DNA of 64,000 nucleotides, from assembly GCA_938040735.1 (NCBI GenBank), contig CALHYE010000002.1:62001-126000 (forward strand). Reading direction: 5' to 3'. The translations under genes and the position numbers were made by a program. The notes under the pieces were generated by a model that was given only the letters and a program-made list of their open reading frames with translations, searched no databases and was not told the origin of the DNA. This document shows positions 9,604 through 17,536 of the stretch, one piece after another (position 1 is the stretch's first letter; each line of letters starts with the position of its first letter). The stretch comes from an uncultured Bellilinea sp. Its GTDB lineage: Bacteria > Chloroflexota > Anaerolineae > Anaerolineales > Anaerolineaceae.

Positions 9604-9804
9604 CTAAAAGCCGATGCGGAACCAATCCGTGCCGGTAATAATTGAAAGCGCCAGCAGAACGAACAGGATTAAGAGGATCGTTCCGCAGCCACAGCCAAAA
9701 CAAGAGCCGCTCCCACATCCAAATCGGGATTGCAGCCAGTTAAACAAGCGATCCAGTAAAAACAATTTCAACAATCCTGATAAGCAGCCGGGGCGATTGT
9801 CCAT
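9604..9804 (-). CDS. Small Cys/Gly-rich membrane protein
   Basis: A 66-aa ORF. An amphipathic N-terminus (LLKLFLLDRLFNWLQSRFG) is followed by a CGSGSCFGCGCG cluster with four cysteines and one transmembrane helix (TILLILFVLLALSIIT). AGAGAGGA lies about 9 nt before the ATG. I recognise no family; the Cys cluster could bind metal or be oxidised, but this is unproven. It sits alone between tRNA-Thr and the divergent his operon. The consistent SD and strong protein-like composition make it a probable gene. Confidence 0.6.
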   Translation of the reverse strand: MDNRPGCLSGLLKLFLLDRLFNWLQSRFGCGSGSCFGCGCGTILLILFVLLALSIITGTDWFRIGF

Positions 9805-9920
9805 TTTCTTTAATCCTCTCTGATTTCTAACTCACTTACGCAAAACCGGCAAAAAAGTTGCTTGAAATTAGAAAGACCGGCTTTTGTAGAACCCTTCTTA
9901 AAAACTTGCGAACAAATTGC

Positions 9921-9950
9921 TTGACAATTGCTGTCCCCTGTCAGTAAAAT
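9921..9950 (+). promoter_or_regulatory. Promoter of the his operon
   Basis: A perfect TTGACA (9921-9926), 18-bp spacer, TAAAAT (9945-9950). The expected start of transcription coincides with the ATG of the leader peptide at 9957. Confidence 0.82.
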
Positions 9951-9956
9951 AATTGC

Positions 9957-10034
9957 ATGAAACCTGATCCTCAAATCTCTAAATCTCGCCATCATCATCA
10001 TTGGATTATCAACCTCCGCTGTCCGATTGGGTGA
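9957..10034 (+). CDS. hisL: Histidine operon leader peptide
   Basis: A 25-codon ORF beginning at the predicted transcription start, too short for the ORF track. It ends HHHHWIINLRCPIG, with four consecutive CAT codons at 9990-10001 followed by Trp. There is no Shine-Dalgarno; only six bases separate the -10 from the ATG, so translation should begin on a leaderless mRNA. Its role is to measure charged tRNA-His: a ribosome stalled on the His codons leaves the CCGATTGG segment (10023-10030) free, while a ribosome that reaches the stop codon at 10032 covers it. This is the classic attenuation layout of enteric hisL, but with no sequence similarity needed. Confidence 0.88.
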   Translation: MKPDPQISKSRHHHHWIINLRCPIG

Positions 10035-10081
10035 GTGGTCAGGTCAGGTATTGTAGTTTACAACGAACCTCCGCCAATCGG
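10023..10081 (+). promoter_or_regulatory. his antiterminator (alternative RNA pairing)
   Basis: CCGATTGG (10023-10030), just before the leader stop codon, is a perfect complement of CCAATCGG (10074-10081), which spans the loop and inner part of the terminator hairpin. The two structures exclude each other. AACCTCCGC occurs in both the leader (10011-10019) and the terminator 5' arm, so the switch region looks partly duplicated. Confidence 0.82.
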
Positions 10082-10094
10082 CGGGGGTTTTTTT
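10068..10094 (+). terminator. his attenuator terminator
   Basis: CCTCCGCC, loop AATC, GGCGGGGG (8 bp with one U-G) followed directly by seven T. It lies 27 nt upstream of hisG and ends transcription when histidine is plentiful. Confidence 0.9.
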
Positions 10095-10121
10095 ATATTT
10101 TTATGAATACGAGGAAGAAAT

Positions 10122-11171
10122 ATGAAAACTTTTCGGATTTCATTACCATCCAAAGGTCGTTTAGCGGATGAAGCGCTGAACTTTTTGGAATCCTGCGGTT
10201 TGCGTGTTTATAAACCTAATCCACGCCAATATGAGGCAGTCCTGCCGGATTTACCGGATTTGAAAGTCCTCTTTCAAAGACCGGGCGATATTGTTGCCAG
10301 TGTGGCCGACGGGAGCGTTGACTTTGGCATTACCGGTCTGGACATGGTTATGGAAAAGTCCCCAGACCCGACTTCAATTCTGATCCTGCATGAGGCTTTG
10401 GGTTTTGGGGGGTGTACTTTGAGCCTGGCTATCCCGGAGGGCTGGGAGGGGATCGATACCCTGGAAGGATTGGAGACTTATGCCCGCCAATTGGAACGTC
10501 CGTTGCGGGTGGCGACCAAGTTTTCCCGCTTAACCGGTCAGTTTTTGAGCCAACATCAAATCCCTTATACCCTGATTTCTGCGGAAGGGACATTGGAAAC
10601 CGCACCCGCGATTGGATACGCCGACATGATCAGCGATCTGGTGGCATCCGGGCAAACTCTGCGAGACAACCGCTTGAAGGTTGTCGAAGGCGGACAGATT
10701 CTCTCTTCTCAGGCAGCGTTAATCGCAAACTTTTGCCGTCTGAAGGGCAGTCAACCAGCCCAAGCGCTTGCCCGCAACCTGCTGGAATTGATTGAGGCTC
10801 ACCTAAGGGGAAGTACGAATTACTCAGTGTTTGCCAACATGCGCGGGCCTTCGGCGCAGGCGGTTGCTCAACGGATTTTTGACCACAGTACTTTGCATGG
10901 TTTGCAGGGCCCGACAATTTCGCCGGTTTTCACCCCAAGGGGCAATGGGGATTGGTATGCCGTGCATGTGGTGGTCGAAAAACATGAAATTTACCGGGCG
11001 GTTAATGAACTTCGCGCGGTCGGGGGGAGCGGCGTGGTCGTCGTCCCGGTTACCTATATTTTTGATGAGGAGCCCCCGCGCTGCGCAAGAATGACTCAAG
11101 CGCTGCAGATGGATCAGCCGCCAGTACTGACTGCTGTTTTTGGAGAAATGCTTGGAGCAAAAAATGATTGA
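10122..11171 (+). CDS. hisG: ATP phosphoribosyltransferase, long form
   Basis: A 349-aa enzyme for the first step of histidine synthesis: ATP plus PRPP to phosphoribosyl-ATP. The N-terminus LPSKGRLADEALNFL and DFGITGLDMV are characteristic, and GYADMISDLVASGQTL is the PRPP/ATP-binding segment of the catalytic domain. The C-terminal 100+ residues (TLHGLQGPTISPVF ... YAVHVVVEKHEIYRAVNELRAVGGSGVVV) form the ACT-like histidine-binding domain of the long form, so no HisZ is needed and direct feedback inhibition by histidine is expected. It is longer than the usual ~300 aa. SD GAGGAAG. First structural gene after the attenuator. Confidence 0.95.
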   Translation: MKTFRISLPSKGRLADEALNFLESCGLRVYKPNPRQYEAVLPDLPDLKVLFQRPGDIVASVADGSVDFGITGLDMVMEKSPDPTSILILHEALGFGGCTLSLAIPEGWEGIDTLEGLETYARQLERPLRVATKFSRLTGQFLSQHQIPYTLISAEGTLETAPAIGYADMISDLVASGQTLRDNRLKVVEGGQILSSQAALIANFCRLKGSQPAQALARNLLELIEAHLRGSTNYSVFANMRGPSAQAVAQRIFDHSTLHGLQGPTISPVFTPRGNGDWYAVHVVVEKHEIYRAVNELRAVGGSGVVVVPVTYIFDEEPPRCARMTQALQMDQPPVLTAVFGEMLGAKND

Positions 11172-12288
11172 CGAAGTTCAAAAAAATGTCATTGATCGTT
11201 TTGAGCAAGTTGCGCCCTATACTCCAATTGAGCCGTTTGAAGTCATTGCGCAAAAAGTTGGCCGAAAGCCTGAGGATATTATCAAGTTGGATGCGAATGA
11301 AAATCCCTACGGTCTCTCTCCGTTGGCGCGTGAAGCCATGGCCAATTTGCAATGGGGCAACATTTATCCAGATCCGGAAAGCCGGGCTTTGCGTCAAGCG
11401 ATTGCTACTTTTCTGGGGGTTCCGGTTGAGCAGATTCTGGCGGGAGCCGGCGCAGACGAATTGATTGATTTGGTTTTGCGAGTCATCTTGAAGCCCGGTG
11501 ATGCGGTGCTGGTTGCCCCCCCAACTTTTGGGATGTATGCCTTCGATGCAAAGATCAATGGTGGTCGAGCCCTGGAAGCGCCGCGCCACCCGGATTTCAG
11601 CCTGAATCTGGATGAAATGAGGCGGATTGTGCGCCAGCAAAAACCGCGGGCAGTTCTGTTGGCTTCCCCGAACAACCCGGATGGCAGAATGCTTACAAGG
11701 GAGGAACTGGAAGAAATTTTTTCGTGGGATGTGCTGGTAGTGCTGGATGAAGCCTATATCGAATTCAGCGATGGCGGAAAATTGGGCGAACAATTCACTC
11801 TAATTCGTCGGCCGCTTGAACGCGAGAATGTGATTGTGCTTCGTACTTTCAGCAAATGGGCCGGGCTGGCTGGGCTGCGGGTGGGGTATGGGGTTTTTCC
11901 TCAGTGGATTTTACCGGTCTTGTGGAAGGTGAAGCAGCCTTACAATGTCAATGTGGCCGCCAGCGCGGCGGCAATTGCGTCATTACAGGATTTATCCTGC
12001 CTGACGGAACGGGTGGAAAAAATCCGGTCAGAACGCTCTCGCCTGTTCAATTTGCTCAATCAGGTTGACTGGCTAGAGCCAATTCCTTCGCAGGCAAATT
12101 TTATTTTGTGCCGGGTAAAGGGGCGTTCTGCAAAGGCAGTCAAAGCCGAGTTGATGAAAAAAGGCATCTTTGTGAGGTATTTTGATACACCCTTGCTGCA
12201 AAATTACATCCGTATCAGCGTTGGATTACCCCAGCAGCATGATTTGTTGTTTCAAGTTTTGAGGGAATTGGAGGAATCTTCATTATGA
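11164..12288 (+). CDS. hisC: Histidinol-phosphate aminotransferase
   Basis: A 374-aa fold-type I PLP enzyme converting imidazole-acetol phosphate and glutamate to histidinol phosphate. Seen: LDANENPYG at the N-terminus, ASPNNPDG, LDEAYIEF and the Schiff-base lysine in FSKWAGLAGLRVGYG. ATG 11164 is preferred (TTGGAGCAAAAA upstream) over the ORF-track ATG 11140, whose GGAG is only 2 nt away. It overlaps hisG by 8 bp. In most operons hisD lies between hisG and hisC; here it is absent. Confidence 0.95.
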   Translation: MIDEVQKNVIDRFEQVAPYTPIEPFEVIAQKVGRKPEDIIKLDANENPYGLSPLAREAMANLQWGNIYPDPESRALRQAIATFLGVPVEQILAGAGADELIDLVLRVILKPGDAVLVAPPTFGMYAFDAKINGGRALEAPRHPDFSLNLDEMRRIVRQQKPRAVLLASPNNPDGRMLTREELEEIFSWDVLVVLDEAYIEFSDGGKLGEQFTLIRRPLERENVIVLRTFSKWAGLAGLRVGYGVFPQWILPVLWKVKQPYNVNVAASAAAIASLQDLSCLTERVEKIRSERSRLFNLLNQVDWLEPIPSQANFILCRVKGRSAKAVKAELMKKGIFVRYFDTPLLQNYIRISVGLPQQHDLLFQVLRELEESSL

Positions 12289-12899
12289 ATGAATTGCAAC
12301 CCAAGGGGCGCACGGCCTCGCTCAGCCGGCAGACTCGCGAAACTTCCATTCAGGTAGAGTTGAATCTGGACGGATCTGGACAGTTCCAGATTCAAACCGG
12401 CATAGGATTTTTCGATCACATGCTGGCTCAACTGGCTTTCCACGGATTGTTTGATTTGCGCATTCAAGCCAATGGAGATTTTGGGGTTGATTTTCACCAT
12501 ACCGTTGAGGATTGCGGGTTGATTTTGGGGGAGGCGTTTGATCGGGCGCTGGGTGAACGCAAGGGTCTGGCGCGCATGGCCGTACAGTACGCGCCCATGG
12601 ATGACAGTCTGGCGCGAGTGGTAGTGGACTTGTCCGGCAGACCCTACAGCGTGATAAAGGCCCGCTGGGCAGCTCATGAAGTTGGCCGCATTCCAATGAG
12701 TTTGTGGGAGCATTTTCTCGAATCGTTTGCGCTGCGTTCCCGTTCAAATTTGCATATCAAGGTTTTATACGGTCGGGATGGGCATCATCAGGTGGAGGCG
12801 GTCTTTAAAGCGCTGGCCAGGTCGCTTTGCGCTGCCAGCCGGTTTGAGCCGCGCCGTTTGGATGAGGTACCTTCCACTAAAGGAGCGCTGAATGTCTGA
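12285..12899 (+). CDS. hisB: Imidazoleglycerol-phosphate dehydratase
   Basis: A 204-aa manganese enzyme that dehydrates imidazole-glycerol phosphate to imidazole-acetol phosphate. The metal-binding repeats are visible: GIGFFDHMLAQLAFHGLFDL, DFHHTVEDCGL, and the second half VPMSLWEHFLESFA-like segment with HIKVLYGRDGHHQVEAVFKALARSL. Monofunctional, without the histidinol-phosphatase domain of enterics, so the phosphatase must be encoded elsewhere. Overlaps hisC by 4 bp (ATGA) and hisH by 8 bp. Confidence 0.95.
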   Translation: MNELQPKGRTASLSRQTRETSIQVELNLDGSGQFQIQTGIGFFDHMLAQLAFHGLFDLRIQANGDFGVDFHHTVEDCGLILGEAFDRALGERKGLARMAVQYAPMDDSLARVVVDLSGRPYSVIKARWAAHEVGRIPMSLWEHFLESFALRSRSNLHIKVLYGRDGHHQVEAVFKALARSLCAASRFEPRRLDEVPSTKGALNV

Positions 12900-13506
12900 A
12901 AGGATTGTGGTGGTAGATGCCGGGACGGGCAATTTGCGTTCAGTGGTCGGATCTTTGGCCAAAATTGGCGTGCCGGTCAGGCTGACCTCTCAGGCAGAGG
13001 ATGTTTTAAGGGCCGATCGGATTATTTTACCGGGGGTGGGCGCTTTCGGTGAATTTATGCAAGGCCTCAATCAAAATCACTTGGTGGAAGCGTTGAAGGA
13101 CTTTATCCAAAGCGGGCGGCCGCTGTTGGGGATTTGTGTGGGAATGCAAGCTTTAATGGAAATCAGCGAGGAATTGGGACAATACCCGGGCCTGGCTATC
13201 TTCAAGGGGCAGGTTGTGCGTTTTCCATCTCTCCGGGCTTACAAAGTGCCGCATACCGGCTGGAATCAAATTTGGATTCGGCAAGTTTCACCCCTAACAA
13301 AGGGACTTCCCAGCGGTTTTTATGTTTATTTTAACCACAGTTATTACTGCCAACCGCAGAATGGTGAATTTGTGCTTGCCACAACTGATTATGCAGTTGA
13401 TTTTTGCAGCATCATCGGTCAGGAGGCTCTATTTGGGGTTCAATTTCATCCTGAAAAGAGCCAGGCTGCCGGTGAAATTTTGTTGAAAAATTTTGTGAAC
13501 ATCTAG
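12892..13506 (+). CDS. hisH: Imidazole glycerol phosphate synthase, glutaminase subunit
   Basis: A 204-aa class I glutamine amidotransferase that supplies ammonia to HisF. The catalytic Cys is in LLGICVGMQAL, with the oxyanion region PGVGAF and the His-Glu pair in FGVQFHPEKS. TGNLRSVVGSLAKIG at the N-terminus is typical. It overlaps hisB by 8 bp with SD AAAGGAG inside hisB. Forms a heterodimer with the HisF product encoded two genes downstream. Confidence 0.95.
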   Translation: MSERIVVVDAGTGNLRSVVGSLAKIGVPVRLTSQAEDVLRADRIILPGVGAFGEFMQGLNQNHLVEALKDFIQSGRPLLGICVGMQALMEISEELGQYPGLAIFKGQVVRFPSLRAYKVPHTGWNQIWIRQVSPLTKGLPSGFYVYFNHSYYCQPQNGEFVLATTDYAVDFCSIIGQEALFGVQFHPEKSQAAGEILLKNFVNI

Positions 13507-13521
13507 ATGAGGCAGACGGAG

Positions 13522-14274
13522 ATGAATGATTTTACGATTTACCCGGCGATTGACCTACGGGATGGAAAAGTAGTTCGATTGGAGTTGGGAGACCCCTCTC
13601 GTCAGATAATATTCAGTCATGATCCCGCCGAAGCAGCCTATCGCTTCTTCAGCGCTGGCGCAAAATGGCTGCACGTTGTTAATTTAGACGGGGCTTTTGG
13701 CGATGAACGCCGGGCGAGGAGAAATGAAACCGCCCTTGCTCAGATCTTGGAAATCACCCCGGAATTTGATGGAAAAATTCAGGTAGGGGGAGGCCTGCGC
13801 TCGCTGAAGTCCATTGAGCGCCTGTTAGCAATGGGAGTCAAGCGGGTTATTCTTGGCACACTGGCTGTGGAACAACCGCAGGCGGTGATTGAGAGTATTC
13901 GACGATGGGGGGCAGATCGCATTGCGGTGAGTGCCGATCTACGCGCCGGGAAAATCCAAACTCACGGATGGCGGCAAAGTGCAGAAATGCAGCCAGAAAA
14001 GTGGCTTCAACAAATGGCTGATGAAGGTTTGCGTTGGGTGGTTGTGACCGATGTTGAGCGAGATGGCATGTTGAACGGTGCTAATCCTGAGATAGCCGTT
14101 TGGCTTCAACGGGACTCAAGACTGCGAGCGATACTGGCGGGTGGAGTCAGCCGTATGGCGGATATTCAGGCTGCCAGACGTAGCGGACTGGCAGGGGTGA
14201 TTATCGGCCGCGCTCTGTACAGCGGTGAATTGAACTTAACCGAAGTGTTCAAGGAGATTGCGAATGCTGGCTAA
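13522..14274 (+). CDS. hisA: ProFAR isomerase (phosphoribosyl-formimino-AICAR isomerase)
   Basis: A (beta/alpha)8 enzyme that opens the ribose of ProFAR in an Amadori rearrangement. [19 protein letters not shown] holds the first catalytic Asp, VGGGLRS the phosphate loop, [13 protein letters not shown] the second Asp and LAGGVSR the C-terminal phosphate site. The ORF track begins at ATG 13507 directly after the hisH stop; ATG 13522 gives the usual HisA N-terminus and has GAGG 9 nt upstream, so it is preferred. Homologous half-barrel duplication with HisF. Confidence 0.93.
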   Translation: MNDFTIYPAIDLRDGKVVRLELGDPSRQIIFSHDPAEAAYRFFSAGAKWLHVVNLDGAFGDERRARRNETALAQILEITPEFDGKIQVGGGLRSLKSIERLLAMGVKRVILGTLAVEQPQAVIESIRRWGADRIAVSADLRAGKIQTHGWRQSAEMQPEKWLQQMADEGLRWVVVTDVERDGMLNGANPEIAVWLQRDSRLRAILAGGVSRMADIQAARRSGLAGVIIGRALYSGELNLTEVFKEIANAG

Positions 14275-15052
14275 ACGAATCATTCCTTGTTTAGATATCA
14301 AAGATGGACGAGTGGTGAAGGGGATTCACTTTATTTCCCTGCGGGATGCCGGCGATCCACTCCAGCAGGCAGCCCTGTATGATGCGATGGGCGCGGATGA
14401 ACTGGTCTTTTTAGATATCCAGGCAACGCCGGAGGGGCGTAAGACGGTGGTGGAATTGGTTTCTCGCGTGGCAGAGGAAATTCGGATGCCTCTTACGGTG
14501 GGGGGTGGGGTGCGCAATGTGGAGGATATGCGTCGTTTGTTACTGGCGGGTGCGGATAAGATTAGCATCAATTCGGCTGCGGTGCGCAATCCGCAAATCC
14601 TGAGTGAAGGCGCAGACCGGTTTGGCAGTCAGTGTGTTGTGCTGGCTGTTGATGTAAGGAGAATCAAAGATGGAACCAATTCGCCTCGCTGGGAGGTTGT
14701 CGTTGACGGCGGCCGGACTCCGACGGGATTAGATGCGCTCGAGTGGGCGCAGCAAGCCGTCCGTTTGGGCGCTGGCGAAATCCTCCTGACCAGCATGGAT
14801 CGGGATGGCACAAGGGCCGGTTATGACATCGAATTGACGCGCGCTTTTAGCCAAAACTTGCCGGTTCCGATCATTGCATCAGGCGGGGCAGGCCAAATGG
14901 ATCATTTTGCTGAAGTGTTTGATGCGGGTGGTGCGGATGCAGCGTTGGCAGCCACCCTGTTTCATGATGGGATCATCCGTATCCCTGAACTTAAGGACTA
15001 TTTGTCTCAACAAGGGATACCTGTCCGCCAGGTGGAGAAAGGAACAAGATGA
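14264..15052 (+). CDS. hisF: Imidazole glycerol phosphate synthase, cyclase subunit
   Basis: A 262-aa (beta/alpha)8 enzyme joining ammonia from HisH to PRFAR to give imidazole-glycerol phosphate and AICAR. Starts [20 protein letters not shown] with AAGGAG 7 nt upstream; the ORF track uses an upstream TTG. Catalytic Asp residues lie in CLDIKDG and [13 protein letters not shown]; phosphate loops are LTVGGGVRN and IASGGAG. Overlaps the hisA stop by 11 bp. Confidence 0.96.
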   Translation: MLAKRIIPCLDIKDGRVVKGIHFISLRDAGDPLQQAALYDAMGADELVFLDIQATPEGRKTVVELVSRVAEEIRMPLTVGGGVRNVEDMRRLLLAGADKISINSAAVRNPQILSEGADRFGSQCVVLAVDVRRIKDGTNSPRWEVVVDGGRTPTGLDALEWAQQAVRLGAGEILLTSMDRDGTRAGYDIELTRAFSQNLPVPIIASGGAGQMDHFAEVFDAGGADAALAATLFHDGIIRIPELKDYLSQQGIPVRQVEKGTR

Positions 15053-15387
15053 TGAACGGAGAAAATGGTCTAGAGTTTAATGAACAAGGCTTAATTCCTG
15101 CGATTATTCAGGATGCTTTTAGTCAACAGGTGTTAATGCTGGGATGGATGAACCGCGAGGCATTTGAATTGACCTGCAGCACAGGACTGGTGCATTTCTG
15201 GTCGCGCAGCCGGCAGCGTTTGTGGAAGAAAGGCGAAACCTCGGGGAATCTGATGCAAGTGGTGGAGTTGATGTTGGATTGCGACCGGGACGCGCTTTTG
15301 GTGAGAGTGTTGCGCAAGGGTCCGGCATGCCATACGGGATTGGTAACTTGTTTTCATAACCCAATCGAAAAGGAGAGCGGGGAATAA
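15049..15387 (+). CDS. hisI: Phosphoribosyl-AMP cyclohydrolase
   Basis: A 112-aa zinc/magnesium enzyme for the third step of the pathway. [41 protein letters not shown] and GPACHTG carry the metal and zinc ligands. Separate from the pyrophosphohydrolase (encoded by the next gene), unlike the fused HisIE of enterics. Start overlaps hisF (ATGATG at 15049/15052). Confidence 0.95.
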   Translation: MMNGENGLEFNEQGLIPAIIQDAFSQQVLMLGWMNREAFELTCSTGLVHFWSRSRQRLWKKGETSGNLMQVVELMLDCDRDALLVRVLRKGPACHTGLVTCFHNPIEKESGE

Positions 15388-15668
15388 TGCAATTTCTTAT
15401 TGAACTGAGCCATGTCATTGAAGAACGGCAAAAAAGCCCTCGAGAGGGGTCCTATACCTGCCAGCTATTTGCCAGCGGGGAAGATGAAATCCTCAAAAAA
15501 GTGGGGGAAGAAGCCATTGAAGTTATTCTGGCGGCAAAGGGCCAGGGCCATCAGCGGATTGTGGAAGAGGTCAGCGATCTTTTGTACCATTTACTAGTGC
15601 TGCTTTCATTCAAGCAAGTTGGATTGGATGAAATTGAAACAGAATTGCGCCGGCGTCATGGAGGTTGA
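15387..15668 (+). CDS. hisE: Phosphoribosyl-ATP pyrophosphohydrolase
   Basis: A 93-aa all-alpha MazG-like enzyme for the second step, removing pyrophosphate from phosphoribosyl-ATP. The signature GEDEILKKVGEEAIEVILAAKG and EEVSDLLYHLLVLL holds the EExxE and ExxD magnesium ligands. Shares one base with hisI (TAATG). Last gene of the his operon; no terminator is obvious directly after it. Confidence 0.95.
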   Translation: MQFLIELSHVIEERQKSPREGSYTCQLFASGEDEILKKVGEEAIEVILAAKGQGHQRIVEEVSDLLYHLLVLLSFKQVGLDEIETELRRRHGG

Positions 15669-15738
15669 AACTCGCACAGGATTTATGCTCAAATAAAATT
15701 AAATGCCGGTAAAATCTTCCATTCAGGAAAAATAGGAT

Positions 15739-15744
15739 TATAAT
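15739..15744 (+). promoter_or_regulatory. -10 box of the structured RNA transcript
   Basis: Perfect TATAAT. The spacing to the first base of the RNA closing stem (15751) is 6 nt, the expected distance to +1. The matching -35 (CTTCCA, 15716-15721, 17-bp spacer) is poor. Confidence 0.6.
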
Positions 15745-15750
15745 GTTTCT

Positions 15751-15938
15751 AATCCATTTGCCCGGTTACAGGCAAACTGCTTGAGTTTGCACTGACCCGA
15801 AAGTTGCCCTGGCAAGGCATGCGTCTGTCCGTTACGCACCTTAAGAATGCTGTAACGAAAAATCTGGCAGCCACATGGCGGCTGGATGATTTTTGGCGCC
15901 GCTTTTCCTTTAAGCGGATTTGCGGAGCCAATTTTTTT
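15751..15938 (+). ncRNA. Unassigned structured RNA (about 188 nt) between hisE and the SET gene
   Basis: No protein-like ORF covers this stretch. The RNA would start at a closing helix, AATCCA (15751-15756) with TGGATgATT (15883-15891). Inside are perfect hairpins: CAGGCAAACT-GCTTG-AGTTTGCaCTG, CGTTACGCA...TGCtGTAACG with a 9-nt loop, and CAGCC-ACATGGC-GGCTG. It ends in an intrinsic terminator. I could not match it to 6S, SRP, tmRNA or a riboswitch class from memory. It could be a free small RNA or a leader with regulated termination for the SET gene 200 nt downstream. Confidence 0.6.
15893..15938 (+). terminator. Intrinsic terminator of the structured RNA
   Basis: TTGGC (15893-15897) pairs with GCCAA (15927-15931), with an inner CCGCTT/AAGCGG hairpin, followed directly by seven T. 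Confidence 0.75.
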
Positions 15939-16012
15939 GCCTCGACATTGCGCCGCAGAATAAGATCATCACAGGAATTGCGGTAAGGCGGTCGTTATGG
16001 CGTGTTTTTTGT

Positions 16013-16065
16013 GGACAAACCCCTTGTTGGGCTTGTCCGGGACAGGCTCATGGTGAATAACCATG
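16013..16065 (+). other. Two further hairpins upstream of the SET gene
   Basis: GGACAA (16013-16018) pairs with TTGTCC (16033-16038), and CATGGT (16049-16054) with ACCATG (16060-16065) around GAATA. With the ncRNA these fill most of the 470-base non-coding gap 15669-16139; no ORF of note is present there. Confidence 0.45.
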
Positions 16066-16139
16066 GCAATTTAACCAAAGACCGGGCGTCTCCGGCGAGG
16101 TTAATAATAAAATATCTATTTTCACTTCGAAGGAGAAAA

Positions 16140-16709
16140 ATGGAGATTCAAACATTTTCATATTGCTCTCCAAAATTGGAGTTGCGTCCGTGTCCGGAAA
16201 AAGGGGGATTTGGTTTATTTGCAATCGAACCGATCAGTGCGGGTGAGTTGTTGGCGATGTGGGGCGGGCAGGTAGTAACCAGCGAACAATTACAGTATCT
16301 GCCGGTTGATCGTCAGACGCATGGCATTCAAATTCACGAAGATTTGTATCTGGTGCCGGTTACCCATGGCGAACCTGCCGATTATTTCAACCATTCTTGC
16401 AATCCCAATTGCGGTTTGGATTCCCCAATCTCTCTGGTAGCCATGCGGGATATTGAAGTTGGAGAGGAAGCCTGCTTTGATTATGCCATGAGCGACTCCT
16501 CGGATTACGACGAATTTGAGTGCCGCTGCGGGGCTGCCAACTGCCGCAAAACGATTACGGGCCGGGATTGGATGATATCCGAATTGCAGGAAAGATATTT
16601 TGGATTTTTCTCTCCGTATCTTCAGCGGCGAATCGAAAAAATGCGCGAAGAAATTCGGCTCAAAGGGAACGGCAGGAAAGCCCCCAAAAATGTGGACGAA
16701 CGAAAATAG
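16140..16709 (+). CDS. SET-domain protein lysine methyltransferase homologue
   Basis: A 189-aa protein; the ATG at 16140 with AAGGAG is preferred to the ORF-track upstream start, which adds residues read from structured non-coding sequence. The SET core is clear: GGFGLFAIEPISAGELL, NHSCNPNC (84-91, SAM site), VGEEACFDYA (catalytic Tyr about 115) and a post-SET cysteine cluster CRCGAANC (128-135) that normally binds zinc. It should transfer a methyl group from SAM to a protein lysine; the substrate is unknown. Such compact SET proteins are scattered in bacteria. A basic coiled tail (KMREEIRLKGNGRKAPK) may bind nucleic acid. Followed 17 bp later by a SAM hydrolase. Confidence 0.88.
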   Translation: MEIQTFSYCSPKLELRPCPEKGGFGLFAIEPISAGELLAMWGGQVVTSEQLQYLPVDRQTHGIQIHEDLYLVPVTHGEPADYFNHSCNPNCGLDSPISLVAMRDIEVGEEACFDYAMSDSSDYDEFECRCGAANCRKTITGRDWMISELQERYFGFFSPYLQRRIEKMREEIRLKGNGRKAPKNVDERK

Positions 16710-16726
16710 AAGATTGAGGTCTTAAC

Positions 16727-17521
16727 TTGGGTGTTATTTCCCTGTTGACTGATTTTGGTGACCAGGATGCGTTTGTCGGCATCATGAAAGGGGTGATCTG
16801 GAAGATTGCCCCTCAGGTTCAAATTGCCGATCTCACTCACTGGATCGAACCACAAAATGTTTTACGAGGCGCTCTAATTCTGGGGCAGGCTTACCGGTAT
16901 TTTCCTGAGGGAAGCGTGCATGTTGTGGTCGTGGATCCGGGGGTTGGCACTCAACGAAGAGCAGTGGCGGCTAAAATCGGTCATTTTTATTTTGTCGCAC
17001 CGGATAACGGATTGCTGACCTTGCCGATTGAATGGGCAGAGAAAGCCGGGGATGTGATACATGCGGTTGAGTTGAACAATCCGCGTTTCTGGCTTCCAGA
17101 GGTGAGTCGCACCTTTCATGGCAGGGATATCTTTGCGCCGTGTGCGGCTCATTTAGCAAATGGCACACCGCTGGATGAGCTGGGGAGCAGACTGGAAAGC
17201 CGCGAGCTTTTGCGCATAGACATTCCAAAACCTCGCCGCACGCCAACCGGCTGGCAGGCGCAGGTATTGATGGCTGATGTGTTTGGGAACTTAATCAGCA
17301 ACCTTACCACGGAAGATGTGGGCGAGGAGAGAATTCGCAAAGTGGTGATCTCCGGCGCCTCCATTGAGCGGTTTGCGCGCACCTTCGGGGAAGCGCCAGC
17401 CGGGTCTCTTATCACGATGTTCGACAGTTCCGGTTATTTGAGCGTTTGTGTGGTCAATGGCAATGCGCAGAAACAATTAAACGTTCGGGCTGGTGACCCG
17501 ATGGAAGTGATCACTGAGTAA
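16727..17521 (+). CDS. SAM hydrolase / S-adenosyl-methionine hydroxide adenosyltransferase (DUF62)
   Basis: A 264-aa protein of the SAM hydroxide adenosyltransferase family, which splits SAM to adenosine and methionine; the fluorinase and chlorinase belong to the same fold. Seen: LLTDFGDQDAFVGIMKG at the N-terminus, VVDPGVGT, FVAPDNGLLT and the C-terminal beta-barrel ending in GNAQKQLNVRAGDP. The start is TTG at 16727 with TGAGGT 7 nt before; no in-frame ATG is available. Probably co-transcribed with the SET methyltransferase, both acting on SAM. Confidence 0.9.
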   Translation: MGVISLLTDFGDQDAFVGIMKGVIWKIAPQVQIADLTHWIEPQNVLRGALILGQAYRYFPEGSVHVVVVDPGVGTQRRAVAAKIGHFYFVAPDNGLLTLPIEWAEKAGDVIHAVELNNPRFWLPEVSRTFHGRDIFAPCAAHLANGTPLDELGSRLESRELLRIDIPKPRRTPTGWQAQVLMADVFGNLISNLTTEDVGEERIRKVVISGASIERFARTFGEAPAGSLITMFDSSGYLSVCVVNGNAQKQLNVRAGDPMEVITE

Positions 17522-17536
17522 GTAAATGCTTCGGCC

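Noticed and set aside
16002-16139. N-terminal extension of the SET protein in the ORF track
   Set aside because: The added residues come from hairpin-rich non-coding DNA; a good SD precedes ATG 16140 and the SET homology starts there.
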